Assembly: GCA_021234535.1 (NCBI GenBank)
Contig: CM037842.1
Location: 22,941,106-23,005,105, forward strand
DNA from: Stichopus chloronotus
Taxonomy: Eukaryota; Echinodermata; Holothuroidea; Aspidochirotida; Stichopodidae
DNA: 64,000 nucleotides
Direction of reading: 5' to 3'
A model generated the notes under the pieces. It ran no database searches, had not been told where the DNA came from, and saw nothing but the letters and a program-made list of their open reading frames with translations. Shown piece after piece: positions 25,111-38,835 of this stretch. How positions within the stretch are numbered: the stretch's first letter is position 1; each line of letters starts with the position of its first letter. Position numbers and translations under genes: made by a program.

Positions 25111-26250
25111 TGGGCGGGAAATGACACTTTCAGTGATCTAGGTGTTTTCGACCAAAATTTCCGAGCATATTTAATACCATCCAATGGCAGTGCTCCACTA
25201 AGACAATATATGCAAGTGACCTTAAGATGTTTCTTGCATCAACCTAATGTTGTTAAAGGTTAACATTCTTGCATTGGCCTAATGATTTTTTAAAGGTTAA
25301 TGTGTGGCCGTCCATTAAAAAGATGAAAATGTTCTAGATAGAGGTAATCCAAATTATCACAATTTTTTCATAGATTAAGGTTTTTCTCATTAATTGAGAT
25401 GTTGCAGACATGAGAACCCCATTTCAGGACTGGGTACATGCAGCTTAGGACACTCAGGAAGTGCTGTTTCTGGCTATGATGATGGGAGGGGGGTAGCAAA
25501 ACAAAGTATTTCCTTGTATGCCAGTTGATGGTGGCACTCTGCTAAGAAAGTCCTGCCTGTGCAGTGCATGCAAAAAAGCTTTGCCCTCAAGTCAAACCTT
25601 CTGCTGAAAATCCTGGATATATGCCTGATGTTGTATCACAGATGTATGGCAATATGTGCCCCCAATTATTAGACCCTAGTGGTGCCCCTGTTTGTATATC
25701 ATTTTACCCAAAGGTGTTGATGTCATAGAACTGAAAGTGTGAAAAATCTTGTTAAACAAGGATTTCAAGAACAAAAAATATTTTCAATCAATTTAAAGTT
25801 TAAATGTAGGTAAAAGTTAGTGAGCTACATTGTCTATCCCTAACTCTTCCAAATCTGGTTCTTTGTGGATTACAGCTAGGGCTCCAAATAACCAAAACTA
25901 CGAATAGCCATAGCTATCTGGCCCTTACTGATGGTTCCCCTCAGTAAATGTCCTGTGTAATAACATAGACCTATGGCCAATTTGCTCATTTAGACTGTGT
26001 TCTTCAAGGTTATTTCAAGGTTAGAAATTATCATGATCACTTCAAATTGAGACAATTGTTGACAGTGGTACAATTTGTGCCAGATCTGCCATTATATTGT
26101 TCTTTTTTTATATGATATTCTAGTTTTCTATAGACTTACTTGTGGGCCATGCAAGCTTCACATGTTGAATGCTTGTGTACTGTATGTGCAAGATGTATAC
26201 AGGCAAGAATGGACTTTTTTGAGGTTGCATGACTTCAAGTGCCTGCCATC

Positions 26251-26312
26251 AAATGTTTGGGAGAACAAATTTTTCTGTCCAAAATGTTTGGGAGAACAAA
26301 CTTTTCTGTCCA
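26251..26312. repeat. 31-bp tandem duplication
   Basis: Two adjacent 31-base copies start AAATGTTTGGGAGAACAAA and differ at one position. They lie inside a small ORF of no recognised function. Confidence 0.9.
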
Positions 26313-26965
26313 AAATGAGAGAGGTTTAAGTCTCATTAAGTCAACATTTTAAAAAGTTGCTACTTCTTTAGAAGCACATGGACAGTATGCTAAACCAATT
26401 TTGATTAATACAAGGTCTTGAGTCTTATGTGTCATAGCTTCTTTAAACATTGATGGAGTCAGTTAATGATTTGGAGGAAAACCATTGTACAGCCTTCCAA
26501 ATAGTCCTGATTGTTCAAGTATAGTATAAGAAGACAACATTGGGTAGTACAATAAACGGTGGCCCAAGAAAATATGAAGTTTTTATGAATATACTATTTA
26601 TGCACCTGCAAGTCACCATGATGTTGTGAAATTATGTGACAGTGGTATCACGTAGTATTGCCGGTGCATGTGATACGTCATACATTTCTAAAATGGCGAT
26701 ACGCTGTACAACAACAGTGGAAAGTTTGACATTATACTTAGAGAGAAGTAATTACGAAAGTAACACCATTATTGTCGTTATTGTTTGTAAATATGTGCAC
26801 ATTAAGTGTAGGTTTGAAACTGCAACACCCACTATGGTTCCTCTTTAAACATAGATGCGCTGAGACAATGGTAACATATTTACGAGTCTTTCTTCTAGTA
26901 ACTGCTTTAACCATAAAACCATGGACAGAGACCTACTAACCATGATATTAAATCCAGTAGCATGT

Positions 26966-27804
26966 TTAAGTGAGGGCCAGGGGAGAGGGCATAGGCCCCA
27001 CCCCAAAGCCAGTTGGGGGAAGTCGTTTAGTCAGGGGATTTAAGGGTAAAAGAAGATTGAAGACTGTCAACAGCAGTTGAGCCAGGTGAGGGGTAGAGGA
27101 CACCCCCCTAGGTGGATGCTCCCCCAGACAGGGAGTCTTAGTCGACATGATACAGAATGCAGTCCACCGCAAAAGCCTGTTTTCGTTCTCCAGAGGAAAT
27201 TTTCCTGATGAGAGCCAAAAAATTTTCCATGCCCACTTTACCAAGTAGCATGAAGGCAGAGTACACAGTTTATGTAGGCCTATAGGTAAGTTCGTCCCAT
27301 CTCGCAAAGCCTAGTTGCTGATGTTCTCTCAAGTGTTGGCCATGCGTTATGTCTATAGTGACTTGAGGACAGAAGTACAGTGTAGGTAGTATGCCCAATA
27401 GGACCCAAATGCCAGGACAATTACTGACCTACATAAGCATTTAATTGGTACCAATATTCTCACATGTCACTCTAGGATAACTTAAAAAATTGTGCCCTTC
27501 ACACACTTTCCAATTTCTCACTTCTAGATTACAGGGAAAAGAAAAAATCTGAAAATAACGAAACCTGATCAATAAGGCCTCCAAAACAAATTTAAGAGAT
27601 TCTTATTACCTTATATTGCTGAAGCTTCAGGGGGCTTTGTCAACTGGACGCCCACTGAGGCTCTGCCCCTAGACCTCACAAGTGCACACTTGTGCTTCAC
27701 ACTCGTGGTGAACCGAAGGTGCAGCAGTGACACTGCCATTAATGTCAATAGGGAGAATCACAGTTTGTGCCCCCCCACCTTTGAAATCCTCCACACAACA
27801 CTGA
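26966..27804. other. GC-richer tract with hAT-like remnants
   Basis: Two patches (about 26966-27130 and 27630-27790) have the CAGGGGGCTTTG, GCCCCTAGACC and CCCCCC words typical of interiors of the hAT miniature elements in this window. No matching terminal repeats or target duplication could be paired. A near-palindrome CACAAGTGCACACTTGTG sits at 27677-27694. Confidence 0.35.
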
Positions 27805-28150
27805 TTACAGGGAAATAGGGCATTTAGAATACACCAACATGACATACAAAAGAAATAGCATTATTCATTTTTAAACCATTCAGTCTCATCAATAAACATC
27901 TGTCAAAGCTTCATCTACTCAAAACATTAAGCATGTGCTGAGAAACGGAAGATGCATCATTTGAAAAGTTTGGGTGAATAAATTAGTGTCGAGCAACAAA
28001 TAACTAAGTTTCTGTCGGTGAGAAGCTTATTTCTTGAAAAGAATGCCACTGTCCTTCCTTATTTGGAATAATCTATCATTCTGCGTCCATAAACATTGGT
28101 TTTAAAAGTATGGATGTTTCCTGTGAAACAAACGCCCTATTTCCCTTTAA
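27805..28150 (+). mobile_element. Miniature element, family B (TTAAAGGGAAATAGGGC ends), copy 1
   Basis: The left end is TTACAGGGAAATAGGGCATT and the right end reads AACGCCCTATTTCCCTTTAA, its near-exact inverted repeat. The interior has AACCATTCAGTCTCATCAAT, GAAGATGCATCATT and GAGAAGCTTATTTCTTGAAA in the order seen in the other copies. It has no coding capacity. The superfamily is uncertain; TTAA or TA at the ends fits several DNA-transposon classes. Confidence 0.8.
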
Positions 28151-29939
28151 ATCCTATCAATAAACTGACAGTTTTTTTTCTACAACCCAGCCTAAATTCA
28201 CCCAGATCAATCTATATTACTGCACTTTCCATCTTTCAGTTCTTACGATCTTAAATGAGTTCTTTTCACCTCAACATTTTTATAAAAATGAAAAACCAAT
28301 TGCAAAATTAAATGATTTTTCAAGTAGACTAACTTAATCTTAGGAGCACATCCAAGCATGGTGAGATGCCTAGAAATCAATACAAAATATTTTTTTCTGA
28401 AAAATCCAATGTTTTTATATCTGATGCAGTAGACAGCTTCCAGGTGTAGCTATTCAAAGACAGAAATGATGTAAAGTAAGTGCAATGCATTTATGCAATA
28501 TTCAACTGCACGATGAAGTTATATTCCCAAGGGACATGATTAAATATGCAACCAGTGCTAGCCAAGGTAAAGTTTTGAGATACAGTGGAGTCCTTCTCAA
28601 CTCCTTTGGGGTAGCTGCAACCTCTTTGTGTCTGTAAAACATTCTTGTTCTTAATGAAACATAGAAAAATGTTATAAAATGAGTTCTTACATGATTGCAT
28701 CTATGCAGCAACAGCATGAATTCATATTAATCATATGTAAACTCACACAATAACAACACCTTCATACTATCATGCATTTACCTGGGAAACATTTGTAAGT
28801 ATTGTATGGCACAAACACCCCTCAGATAAGAAATTTAGATTTCCATGTAAATTATTGCAGCACAATTTGCAAGCTAGTCATGTAATTTGCATCAATGCAT
28901 AGGTCAATTTGTGATATCTTTGTTAGGATTTACTCAGTTACCTCATCCACGCTTGATGTGCAAATAAGGTTTGCAAAGTGTTTGGTGACAATAAAAAATT
29001 GGCAATGAATTGGCAAGTTTTAAGTTGGCCTAAATCATACACTTTGAAACATTACAATTACATTAATCCATGTAATTCAAAGTATCAATAGCAATTACCT
29101 TCTACTGCACATTAAGTGTTTACTGTCTCTCTGCAATTTTTAATTATGCATAGTGTAGGGGTCTTAAGGGTGATTAACATATCACTTTCCATTTGAAAGG
29201 TGTTAATCATCAACCTGAAATGCAAAGTTTCTCTCTGCAAGATTGATGAAGCATGACTTGCTGAAGCATTTGTATTAATCTATAGAGGATCTTTAATATT
29301 TCCTGCTAAATTATAGAAAATCCAATAAATTGAGAAATATATGGTTTGCCTTTTAATGAAGCATTTACTTATGGATATTTGTTGGTGTTCATAGGCCACT
29401 TGGAGCAATAACGAAACTCTGCAATAATAACATAAAACTCAAAAAGAAGAAGGGTACACATGCAAAGAGGTTCAGTAAGGGAATTTATCAAGCATCCTTG
29501 ACCAATGCATAGTCTGCAAAAAAGAAAAGTATGCTGTGAATTCCATTCAGCACAGCATGTATATCAAAACAATTCACTTCAATAATAAAAGTTTGGTGCA
29601 AGTAACCTTCAGCATACTTTGAAGATTCATTTTTAGACGATTACCTGACAATTCCCTGGCTGAATTATTAGGTTCAGAAAACATTCCATTATGGATATCA
29701 TTTCACAGGCTAGACAACACAAACACATACCACCATGATGACAAAATGATACAATCCAATAAACCTTCTAGTCCAAACAATCAAACTTGTAACAGCTGAG
29801 AAAAACCTACAATTTTGTGATTTCACATTGATCATTACTGTAAATTTGAAGTTAATGTTCATTGTATCTAAGCTCAAAATCCTAATGTTCCTCCAGTGAA
29901 CTTATTAATATTCAATATAAGAACAACACAACTTTCCAA

Positions 29940-30089
29940 AATTAAAATGATGCATCTTCTGTTATCCATCACATGCATACTGTTGTGAGGAGATAAAGCT
30001 CTTGCAGATGTTTATTGATGAGACGGAATGATTAGAAGCTATTTTCTTTGTATGCCATGTTGGTGTACTCCAAAAGCCCTATTTCCCAG
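29940..30089 (-). mobile_element. Miniature element, family B, partial copy
   Basis: This is the reverse orientation of the family, with ATGATGCATCTTCTG, TTTATTGATGAGAC, TATGCCATGTTGGTGT and the end AAAGCCCTATTTCCCAGA. Only one terminal repeat is clear, so the copy is truncated or its other half has decayed. A 75-codon ORF starting inside it is not supported as a gene. Confidence 0.65.
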
Positions 30090-30469
30090 ATATTCCCACT
30101 TACATGCAGCTTTTAGAGACATAAACAAAGGTACAGTAATTGTCCTTGTACAAGACACACTGTGGACTACCAGATCTTACAACTTTGGTACATACGTCAT
30201 TCATCAAAAGGTCAGATCAGCAACCATTATAGCCAAAGGGCTTGGTAAATCCTAGCCAAATAAATATTGTAACAAATGTGATTCTCCCACATGATAAGTG
30301 TGCACAGTTATTCTAGTTGATATATCTTGTTAATATGTAAGGTTTCCTCTTAAAACAATCAGAATTATCCATCCAATATGGCTATCTACATGGCTAAATA
30401 AAAACAATATATGAACAACACACAGTATGAGATTTATCCTTTTTTATTCCTTTAACCCTTTTTTTTTTA

Positions 30470-30660
30470 GCAGGTCATGTTTACAATGCTTTGACTTTTG
30501 TTGAACCCAAATGACATTTGACCCTCAGAACAATGAAAGGGTCCATCTTCTCAATATAAGCAATCCATATGATTAAGTATGAGATCATTTTTCAGTTATC
30601 TTCTTGAGATATTGTTTTCAAGGTTTCAATTTATTGACCCTTGTGATCTCAGTTTCGCAA
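30470..30660. repeat. Isolated monomer of the DR1-type 142-bp repeat
   Basis: One unit is present: AAATGACATTTGACC, then CAATATAAGCAATCCATATG, TATGAGATCA and TTCTTGAGATATTGTTTTCA, the same order as units of the 36.8-37.7 kb array. Confidence 0.6.
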
Positions 30661-33600
30661 ACTAACATGCTATGTATTATATGTTAGCAACAACGAATTC
30701 ACAACATACCTTTGTGGTGACAAAAAAGAAAGAAGAGAAAAAACACAAAGTTGACCCATCCTAGACATATTCTAACTTAAATCTTCTATCTGTTAGCTTT
30801 ATGATTCACATAGTCATAAAACAGCTTGAATCAATCGATGAAAGTGATTTAATCTTACACATTCTTCACCAGGAAGTTTCTTTGTTCTGTCGTTGGTCTC
30901 AAAGCTATATCTTCATCATTTCCAAGCCTAATGAAGCATACCTACTTCAGCTGCTCACAGGGTAAATTGGAACAATTTGGTAGATTCAATGAACTTTTTC
31001 TTAGTTTCCTCTACCTCATTGCATGAATGAGAACAAGTTAATCTGCTTCTTTTAGACACAAACATCACAGCCGATGAGACGGAAGCCCACTTTGTGGCTA
31101 GAGAGACCCCAGAGACGAATTAGACCCATGAGCAGCCAAATAATGTAAATCATCACTTCGCTTCTTTCATAAACAAGATACCTCGTTTCACACTTTTCCT
31201 TTCAAGTTCGTTACTCCTTGCAGTGCTTACGCTTGACTGACACAGCTGTGTGAACGATAAGAAGAAATCTATTTGCAAAATAATGCCTGGAGCAATGTGA
31301 CCATATTCAGATGGTAAATTGTAGCTAAGTGGATTACTCAACCCTGTGGGTATATTTCAAGCATCATATTTTCATCTTCCAGAGGTACATGTCCTTTTGT
31401 CCCTGTCTGCTTCAAGAATTACAGCTTCTGTTATGTTATTCAACTTACTTAATAAGACATTACTGTGACAAAGCCATGAAAATTGGTACTTTCCTATGAA
31501 GGCATGACTTAGTGTTTGGTTCAAGAGGTGGGGGTATTTATAAAGCAAACAAATTTTATCAGTATTTAAAGATTTTTTGCCAGGCCTTAAAATCTTCAGT
31601 AATTGATTGTTATGGGTCACAAAACTTACCAAACTTCAGTCAAGGAAGTAACTGAGCTTTTTCTCTTGTTACAAGATTTAACTGGACGAGAATTATTAAG
31701 TGATAATATTAGAAGAAGCCATGAATTTCAGATTGATTAAATTTATAATCCAATCATGGCAGACGGATGAAGTCACTGGGGTATCTGGATGAAGCAATGA
31801 AGTGGGTCATTAGAAAACTAGCTGCCTATATTGAAATTCTTTGTCTGCTGACAGACTGAAGTAATTTCTTTCACACCTTCAGTATCTATGTAACATGCTC
31901 ACCTTATAAAGCTATGCTAAGAAAGTGACAGGTTGGTATTTCTACAATGATTAAATGGATGGGGAATTTGCTTCCTTCACTAGTGACCTTGTTTAAGTTA
32001 GTTCAAAAGCGACACATTCTTTCTGAAAGTTATAGCATGCAAGTCATTTTTTATACTTTTTGCTGAACTGAGATAAAATGATGTACCTTTCAATTTGACC
32101 AATGGTTCTAAACTCCACATGCAAACATTAGGACAGTTAATGCAATGCATAAAGTGTTTTTCATATCTTAAGTGACCATTTTGGAAATCACAATAATGAG
32201 ACTAAACAAAGGCTGAACAAAAGCTGATGAAGAAGTTTAGAAACTGAGACAATTCACTGTTTTGTATACTACTCAAAGAAAGAAGACTATTACTGCCGAG
32301 GCTAAAAGTTGTTACCTTTACAGTATATAGAATATGAAGCTACGACTAAGAGGCCTCATAGTCTGAAGCACGAGTATGGTTTCACATTTACTCAAGTTCA
32401 CTACTTGAGTGTTGATGACCCAACAAAAGCTGTAGTTAGGGCCCCAGTTCTTGATCACAGTACACTAGGACTATCTCAGGGTGCCCATTTCAAAGGAAAT
32501 GAACATTATGCTTTTATATTCTCGATCATAACATATGACCCTCTGCTAATGCTGCACTGGGACCAAATTTGGTAATCGCCCTTTTAAATCAGAAAGACCC
32601 TAACTTCTTTTTTTTTCTCTGAGATGTGTCCCTTTTTAGGTCAGCAATGCAGAAGCTGCTTCTCTTTCTGACAGGAAATCACATTTAAAATGTCAGTTGT
32701 CTTCCTTGTAAAATGTTGTATGAATGGAGTAACAATGTTGAAAGTAGTAAAACACTTGAAGATTAGACAAGATATTTCAAGGCTATATACATCCTTACCT
32801 TACTTGTTTCAAATTTGTAGAGGTCAAAGGTGTAACAGTATTGTACTGTCCATGACGTCATGAACAGTAACAAGGCACGCATCTCATTTTCAAGAGGCAG
32901 TCTTTCATTCAATGTTTCTTGATTCACATTAAGTGGTTTGCTCTACAATTGAGTTTATTGTGTTGAGCATATCATGTATACAGGAAAGAGTCTTCTTGGT
33001 AAATTTTGGTTGGAATATGGCTTAATAAGGCAAGTTTTATTTTGGCAGTTACATATTTTATTGTTTTGCACATGAGGACTTAGTGAGACAAACTTCCAAC
33101 AGTATGCTGTACATGCAAGCACAACAATTGTTGCTTCCGTGTATCTCTGCATACCTCTGTATATGGTTGCAGTCCCTACAGAGAGACCATAGACGCTCTG
33201 CATACATACAACAATCATCTCTAAAATACCATGCTACGGAGCCATAGTCTACAGTTGTGCTGTTAATCGGGGAGCTGCTGGAACGTTCCAAAATAATGTG
33301 GCTCAGAGATCAGGAGCAATCATGGACAGTAAATGGTTGCGATTTTTGTGACCACATTTTCTAGTTTAACTCTATGATCTTAATGAGACCCATAGATAGA
33401 TCTGACATTTACATAAAATGCATGTACCACTGTTCATTTCACCTAATTAAAACCTCATTTCAGCTCCTCTGGCAGAGTCTGAAATAACTCTGAAGAGATA
33501 AGAGCAACAAATTACCTGACCTAAAACATTATTAATTAGAGAACTGTTATTACAATATGTATACAACGTTCAAGATTTACTTTGCCTAACACAATAAACA

Positions 33601-35343
33601 CTACATCTGTTTTTCTGGGAGTTAACTTCCATGGACTCTGAATTATAGCATGTTCTATTTTAGAAACTAAACTTAATTTTAACAATGGTTCCACCAATTA
33701 ATTATAGCAATCTGAGAGAGGGTATAGCTAATCTATAACACTTATTGTTCCACAAGTTGAAAAAAAACTGTCAATATAGTGATTGTGAGTTATAGTTGCA
33801 ATTAATGCCTATAGTTTTCTTATAATGAATTACATTTCTTGAACATAATCAAGTATTGATTTTGAAATCTCTATTGCCACTTCATGAAATTGACTTCAAA
33901 CATTGGTGATTTATTGACATTCTTGGAAGCACTGAGTTCTGACCATTTGTGGCTGGCCTCACTGTTTAAAGCCATTTGATCCTCATACCCCTAACCCTTC
34001 CCTCTGCTAGAGCTTAGTTTTGAGCTGCACACAGGAGTGGTTGGAAAATGCATGCTATGGAACTGTTTGTTACCTGTTTTTTGGTAGTAACGTGATTGCA
34101 ATGTAAAATGTCATTGAGCCCCATGAAAATTTTCCAAGTAAATTCAATACTAACTTGTCTTTGCAGGCAACTCCAAAGATCTATTATATTTTTACAACTA
34201 ATTGAATGCATTTAACAGGAAACATGACTTTCTGGAATTCTTTCTTTATATTACACCAGAAAGAAAGGGACCTAGATTCTACTTCGGGAATTTTCCAGAT
34301 ATTCATACACATTCTTTTTGCAAATGTCAAACGGAAATCATGTTCTGAGAGAAATCTCAGGGTAGTTCTGCAGCAGGTGGTTGATTATAAAGCTGGTATA
34401 TTTAGCAGTTTTTGGAAATCTCTTGTGGTTTCTTAGATTGTCAAATAACACAAGTTCCTTGCCTTCCTTTTTAGAATACTTTGAAAGCAGTAAATTTCAG
34501 ACAGAATGCAATATTTCAGGACAGTGACACTTCACCAGTTGTTTAAGTTGAGACTGCTTATTGCAGGACGACAAAGTAAGATGTACAAAAGCCCAAGTGT
34601 CTAAGTTTGGTGTTCCTAAGCTCTACAGATCATGTTCACTAGCAACCATTGTATAGCTAACTGCTTCAATTTACCCATACTTTTGCATCTACATGATAAC
34701 AGCAAGTAAATTTGGTATTTGTTGGTTGGAAAGTTTGACATGTAAAGAACTATTATCCTAAGACGATCATCATGATAACATTCTTAAACCCAAATGAAGT
34801 TGTAGTTCATTGTTTGCATTGCAAATTATGCAATTCAGGTGAATGGATCAGTGGAGAAGTTGACAGGTTAAAGAGAACTGTATGTACATTCCTGAGGCAA
34901 GTTTTTATAGTTTAGAGTTTCTTGCAAGATGTTAACACTACCTACACTACCCGCTCACTAGCAGTGAGTAAGATGAAATACTGCCAGGTGTTTTCTACCA
35001 TATTTGATTAAAATATGTCATCATCACACAAGTACTGCTTTCTGGCATCATGATGTTGGAACAATTAGCCTTGTCAAGGGACAAAGTGCAAATGATGTTA
35101 AGAATCACTCTTCAGTCTATTACAGGTTTTGAACCACAGGCCTTAATTATGACTGCGTTAGAGATTCCTATTGTTTTTGATGGAGGTCAAAGGTTAGGAA
35201 TGAACCAATTTTGTGGATGAATTGGGTAGTTCCATGGTTTGATTGTATTAACTTGTCCACATCTCAGCTACCTTATCAGGTTTGTGAAATTTTGACACAT
35301 CATGGTCTCCTGTCAAAAAGCAATCTGCCCCTCATGAATTAAA

Positions 35344-35504
35344 GGTTAATCAACGCTGGACTGTGTATTAGCGTAGGATAATGGACGATCGAGGGTTAAT
35401 GCAAGCGATGCACGAGGGCGCAGCCCTCGTGCATCCAGCGATAGCATTAGCCCCCGAGAGTGCATTATACTACAGTTAATACACAGGTCAAAAGTTGATT
35501 AACC
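35344..35504. mobile_element. 161-bp fold-back element with 13-bp perfect central stem
   Basis: The outer inverted repeats GGTTAATCAAC (35344-35354) and GTTGATTAACC (35494-35504) are exact. The centre is GATGCACGAGGGC, a three-base loop and its exact reverse complement (35407-35435). The arms between remain mostly complementary, so the whole element could fold into one long hairpin. It is CpG-richer than the flanking intron. Confidence 0.85.
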
Positions 35505-36250
35505 TTTTTCATACATACCAACAAGATTTTGATAAAAAAGGACGAAAAAAGAAAGGAATTTGTCTTTAAATAAACGCATTTTTATTGAAAAGGAACCCCG
35601 AGAAAGGGTAAACAAATTTTACAACAATAATTGTGCGCGAAACAGAAAGTAATCCGTAGACAAAGGAATAACAATAACAATTGACATAGCAACAATGCGC
35701 GCGTGCTTGAGTTCGTTTGAGTGCTTTAGTATAGTTAATTGCAACTTGTAGTGTACAAAAATATGTACGTGCAGGCTGTGGCCAGTGTATGAGTATTCAC
35801 TGTGTAGTGTGTATGTAACTGCATGCTATACAGAGCGTGGTACAGCTACAGGGCCTGATCACTGATTTTGGATAAAGACAGTGACAGATTCATTGAAGAA
35901 ACATTTCGAGAAGGTAAGATTAGGCTACCCTACGTCAGAGGGATTACCACTGACAGTATACTGTGCTGTTGTTTCTTAAATTTACCTACATTTTACTTTT
36001 GAACAGGCACTAGGCGTGGCCTAAGTAACGTTAGAACTAAGAACTACGAACTTCTAATCGAACGTTACTTTACTAGTGTAGGCCTGATACTGTAATACTG
36101 TATTAGCCGCTGTTTTGTGCAAGATATAGCAGACTGAAAACACACTGTAGATCTTCAGTTTTATTGTATTCATCCGCCGGTGATTGACCGTGGTTTAGCA
36201 AGTTGGGTTACTGGCGATTAACCCACGGTCACCTGAATGAAATGGACCAA
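35505..36250. other. CpG-richer stretch of unknown nature
   Basis: CpG occurs far more often here (GTGCGCGAAAC, ATGCGCGCGTGC, AATCGAACG, CCGCCGG) than in the surrounding intron. There is a donor-like AAGGTAAGAT at about 35911-35920 on the plus strand and an imperfect inverted repeat at 36173-36238 (TGATTGACCGTGG with CCCACGGTCACC). It could be an unmethylated promoter-like region, an alternative first exon, or the remains of a GC-richer transposon. No ORF is recognisable. Confidence 0.3.
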
Positions 36251-36779
36251 TATGAGCTGAGGATTCTTTCCAAGTATGTATGAACATTAATTATTGTGTG
36301 CTTGAAATAAAGGCATTTCCTGGAATTGATGTCATATTTTCAAGCCATGTTACCGTGTAAATTGTAAGATGGTAAGTCCTGGTCCTACACTTTCAGAAGT
36401 AGCTCTTCATGATAGTTCACTGGATTTATGATTGCATGGTTAAAATGCACATATTTTATGTAAGAGATCCCTCTGCTGTTTTTCTTACAAAACAAGCTTA
36501 TGTTGATATACTTTACTGCATATAAGCTGGGGAATTCTCTGCATGTGTTCATCATCAAAGGTCCCAATTTATTGATGATTGTTAACTTGTACTATATTTT
36601 ACTGAGCAAGATGGGTTGCTTTGTGAATTGGATATGGAAGCAGATGAGTTGAGTATGTAGTGTGAAAATGGAGGCCATTGATGTAATGCTGAGGATGTTA
36701 TGACTTTTTCTCTTATTTTGGAAAAGTATAAACAAGAATGCCTAAGTGCATTGTGGTTTGATAATGCAATTTATATGAG

Positions 36780-38150
36780 CATTTTTTTTCTGACAGTAGA
36801 GCATTAGGATGTGTCACAAGCTACCTATGCTTCACATGAAATATGAAATTCTCCTTTCTTGAGATACCATGTTGTCATCACCTGTTCACCTCAAATGACC
36901 TTTGATCTCTACCTCAAATGACCTTTGATCTCTACCACAAACAACACCATTCTTGCACTCAATAAGATACACCTAGATAATGTGTATGAGATCAGTCCCA
37001 GCTTCCCACCTTGAGATATGATGTTGGCAAGAATTTCACAATGTGACCTATTGAGCTCAAATGACCTTCATCAAAGAGGATAAAACTTTTGTAGTCAATG
37101 AGATAAACCCACATACTACATATGAGATCTGTCCAAGCTTATCCTTCTTCTTGAACTATCATTTTTACACGATTTTTACAATTTGACATATGTTAACCTA
37201 AAATGACCTTTGACCTACACCAAAATAAATAAGGATCTTACACTCAATGTGGCACATCGACGTACTACATATGAGGTTTGTTCAAGTTTCCCTTCTTGAA
37301 ATATGAAGTTTACAAGATTTTCACAATTTGACCTGATGATCCTAAATGACCTTTGACCTCAAAAAAATATAAAAGGATCCTTGCACTGAATGTTTCATCT
37401 ACATATCAAACATGAAATCTGTCCAAGATTTCCGTCTTGAGTTATCATGTTTACAAGATTTTCCAAATTGTGTCCTGCTAACCTGAAATGACCTCCACTC
37501 TAATCAATAGGGGCCTAGTGCTCCATAAATACAACTCCATACTAAAAATTTATATGAGATTTGTCAAATGTTCCCCTCTTGAGATAGCATGTCTACAAGG
37601 TTTTCGTATTTTTACCCATGTTGATGACAAATGACCTTTGACCTCCACCAAAAACAACAAGGTTCTTACATGTACTTAAAGAGAAGTAGGGCATTTCAAA
37701 TGCACCGACATGGCATACAGATAAAATAGGTTTGATCATCGCTGAACCATTCAGTCTCACCAATAATAAACATCAGCAAATGCTTGAACTCCTAAAAATG
37801 CTATGCATAAGGTGAGTTATTGAAGATGCATCATTCGAATTTTTGAAAGTATGGGTGAACAAATAATTCTTAGGTAAGAAATAGCTAAATTTCTATCTGT
37901 AAGGAACCTATTTTTTGAAAGAAGACCACTGCTCTTCTTTACTGTCATTAATCTACATTTGTGTCCACCAATATTGGTTGTAAAAGTACGACCTTTTTCT
38001 ATTTAATAAATGGCTTCTTTCCCTTTATTGTGGTTCATTTACAAACTAAAAATCAGAACTGCCCAAGCTTCCTTACTAGAGATATTGTGATTACAAGGTA
38101 TGCATCACAAACACATGTACAAACATGCACACATATATATCACCGTGTGA
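36780..38150. mobile_element. ~142-bp-unit array, DR1 type, interrupted by a family B element
   Basis: At least six units are marked by AAATGACCTTTGACCT-like words near 36917, 37060, 37201, 37344, 37486 and 37629 (spacing 140-145). Each unit continues with CACTCAATG, ACATATGAGATCTGTCCAAG, CCTTCTTGAGATAT and ACAAGATTTTCACAATTTGA. The last unit is cut by the family B copy at 37676-38029 and resumes after it with TGTGGTTCATTTAC and TAGAGATATTGTGATTACAAG. It then runs into an ACACATG-rich tail. Confidence 0.8.
37676..38029 (+). mobile_element. Miniature element, family B, copy nested in a satellite array
   Basis: The left end is TTAAAGAGAAGTAGGGCATT and the right end is GGCTTCTTTCCCTTTATT. The interior matches 27805-28150 (ACCATTCAGTCTCACCAAT, GAAGATGCATCATTCG, GGAACCTATTTTTTGAAA). 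It interrupts a unit of the DR1-type array, so it inserted after that array formed. Confidence 0.8.
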
Positions 38151-38835
38151 GTACAATTATCATCAAAACTAAAAAGTATGATGAACTCTACTGAAAATCT
38201 GTACACCTAAGATATAGAAGTTAAAAGTGACACACACCGTCAAATTGTGTTGGTTTGTGAGTGGTGAAACATAGATGCCAAAAACTTCTACAAGACTTGA
38301 CTACATTACTTTTTATTCTTTACTGTATCACAAAAAGGCAGGGGCAATTAATATGGGTATGCTACCGTACACCACAATAGTGTAATGTGGAAAGCTGGGT
38401 CACAACAAACAAACACTGACCAATTTATAGACTAATGGACCATACTGATCTGCATTGAATTCTTCCTGTTGAAATCAATCACTCAGATAATTGTTCAACC
38501 CAAACCAGAGTCTGAATTGACTAACCTAATTGTGTCTTTTGTTAAGTTACATTGTGTGAAGAGACAGTAAGGTTGCAGTTTTTAGGATGTGGGAAGTTGA
38601 CAGTCTTCTTTAGATAAAGACTGACCAAGAAAACAATTTACAATACAAGTAACACACTGAGTGAAAAGTAGATGTATCCACCCTAATTTGTAACTATAAA
38701 TAACATGGAATTGATTGCTTTATAGCCTCCTGCCCCAGTGACATCATCAATCTGTTCACAGTCATGATATCAACTTCTATGCTCTGAATAAAGCTATAGA
38801 ATCACTGGGGGCTTTAATCCTGTTTAATATTGCAA

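Noticed and set aside
35407..35435. GC-rich hairpin as a rho-independent terminator
   Set aside because: The setting is an animal intron; the stem is the centre of a fold-back element with exact outer inverted repeats.
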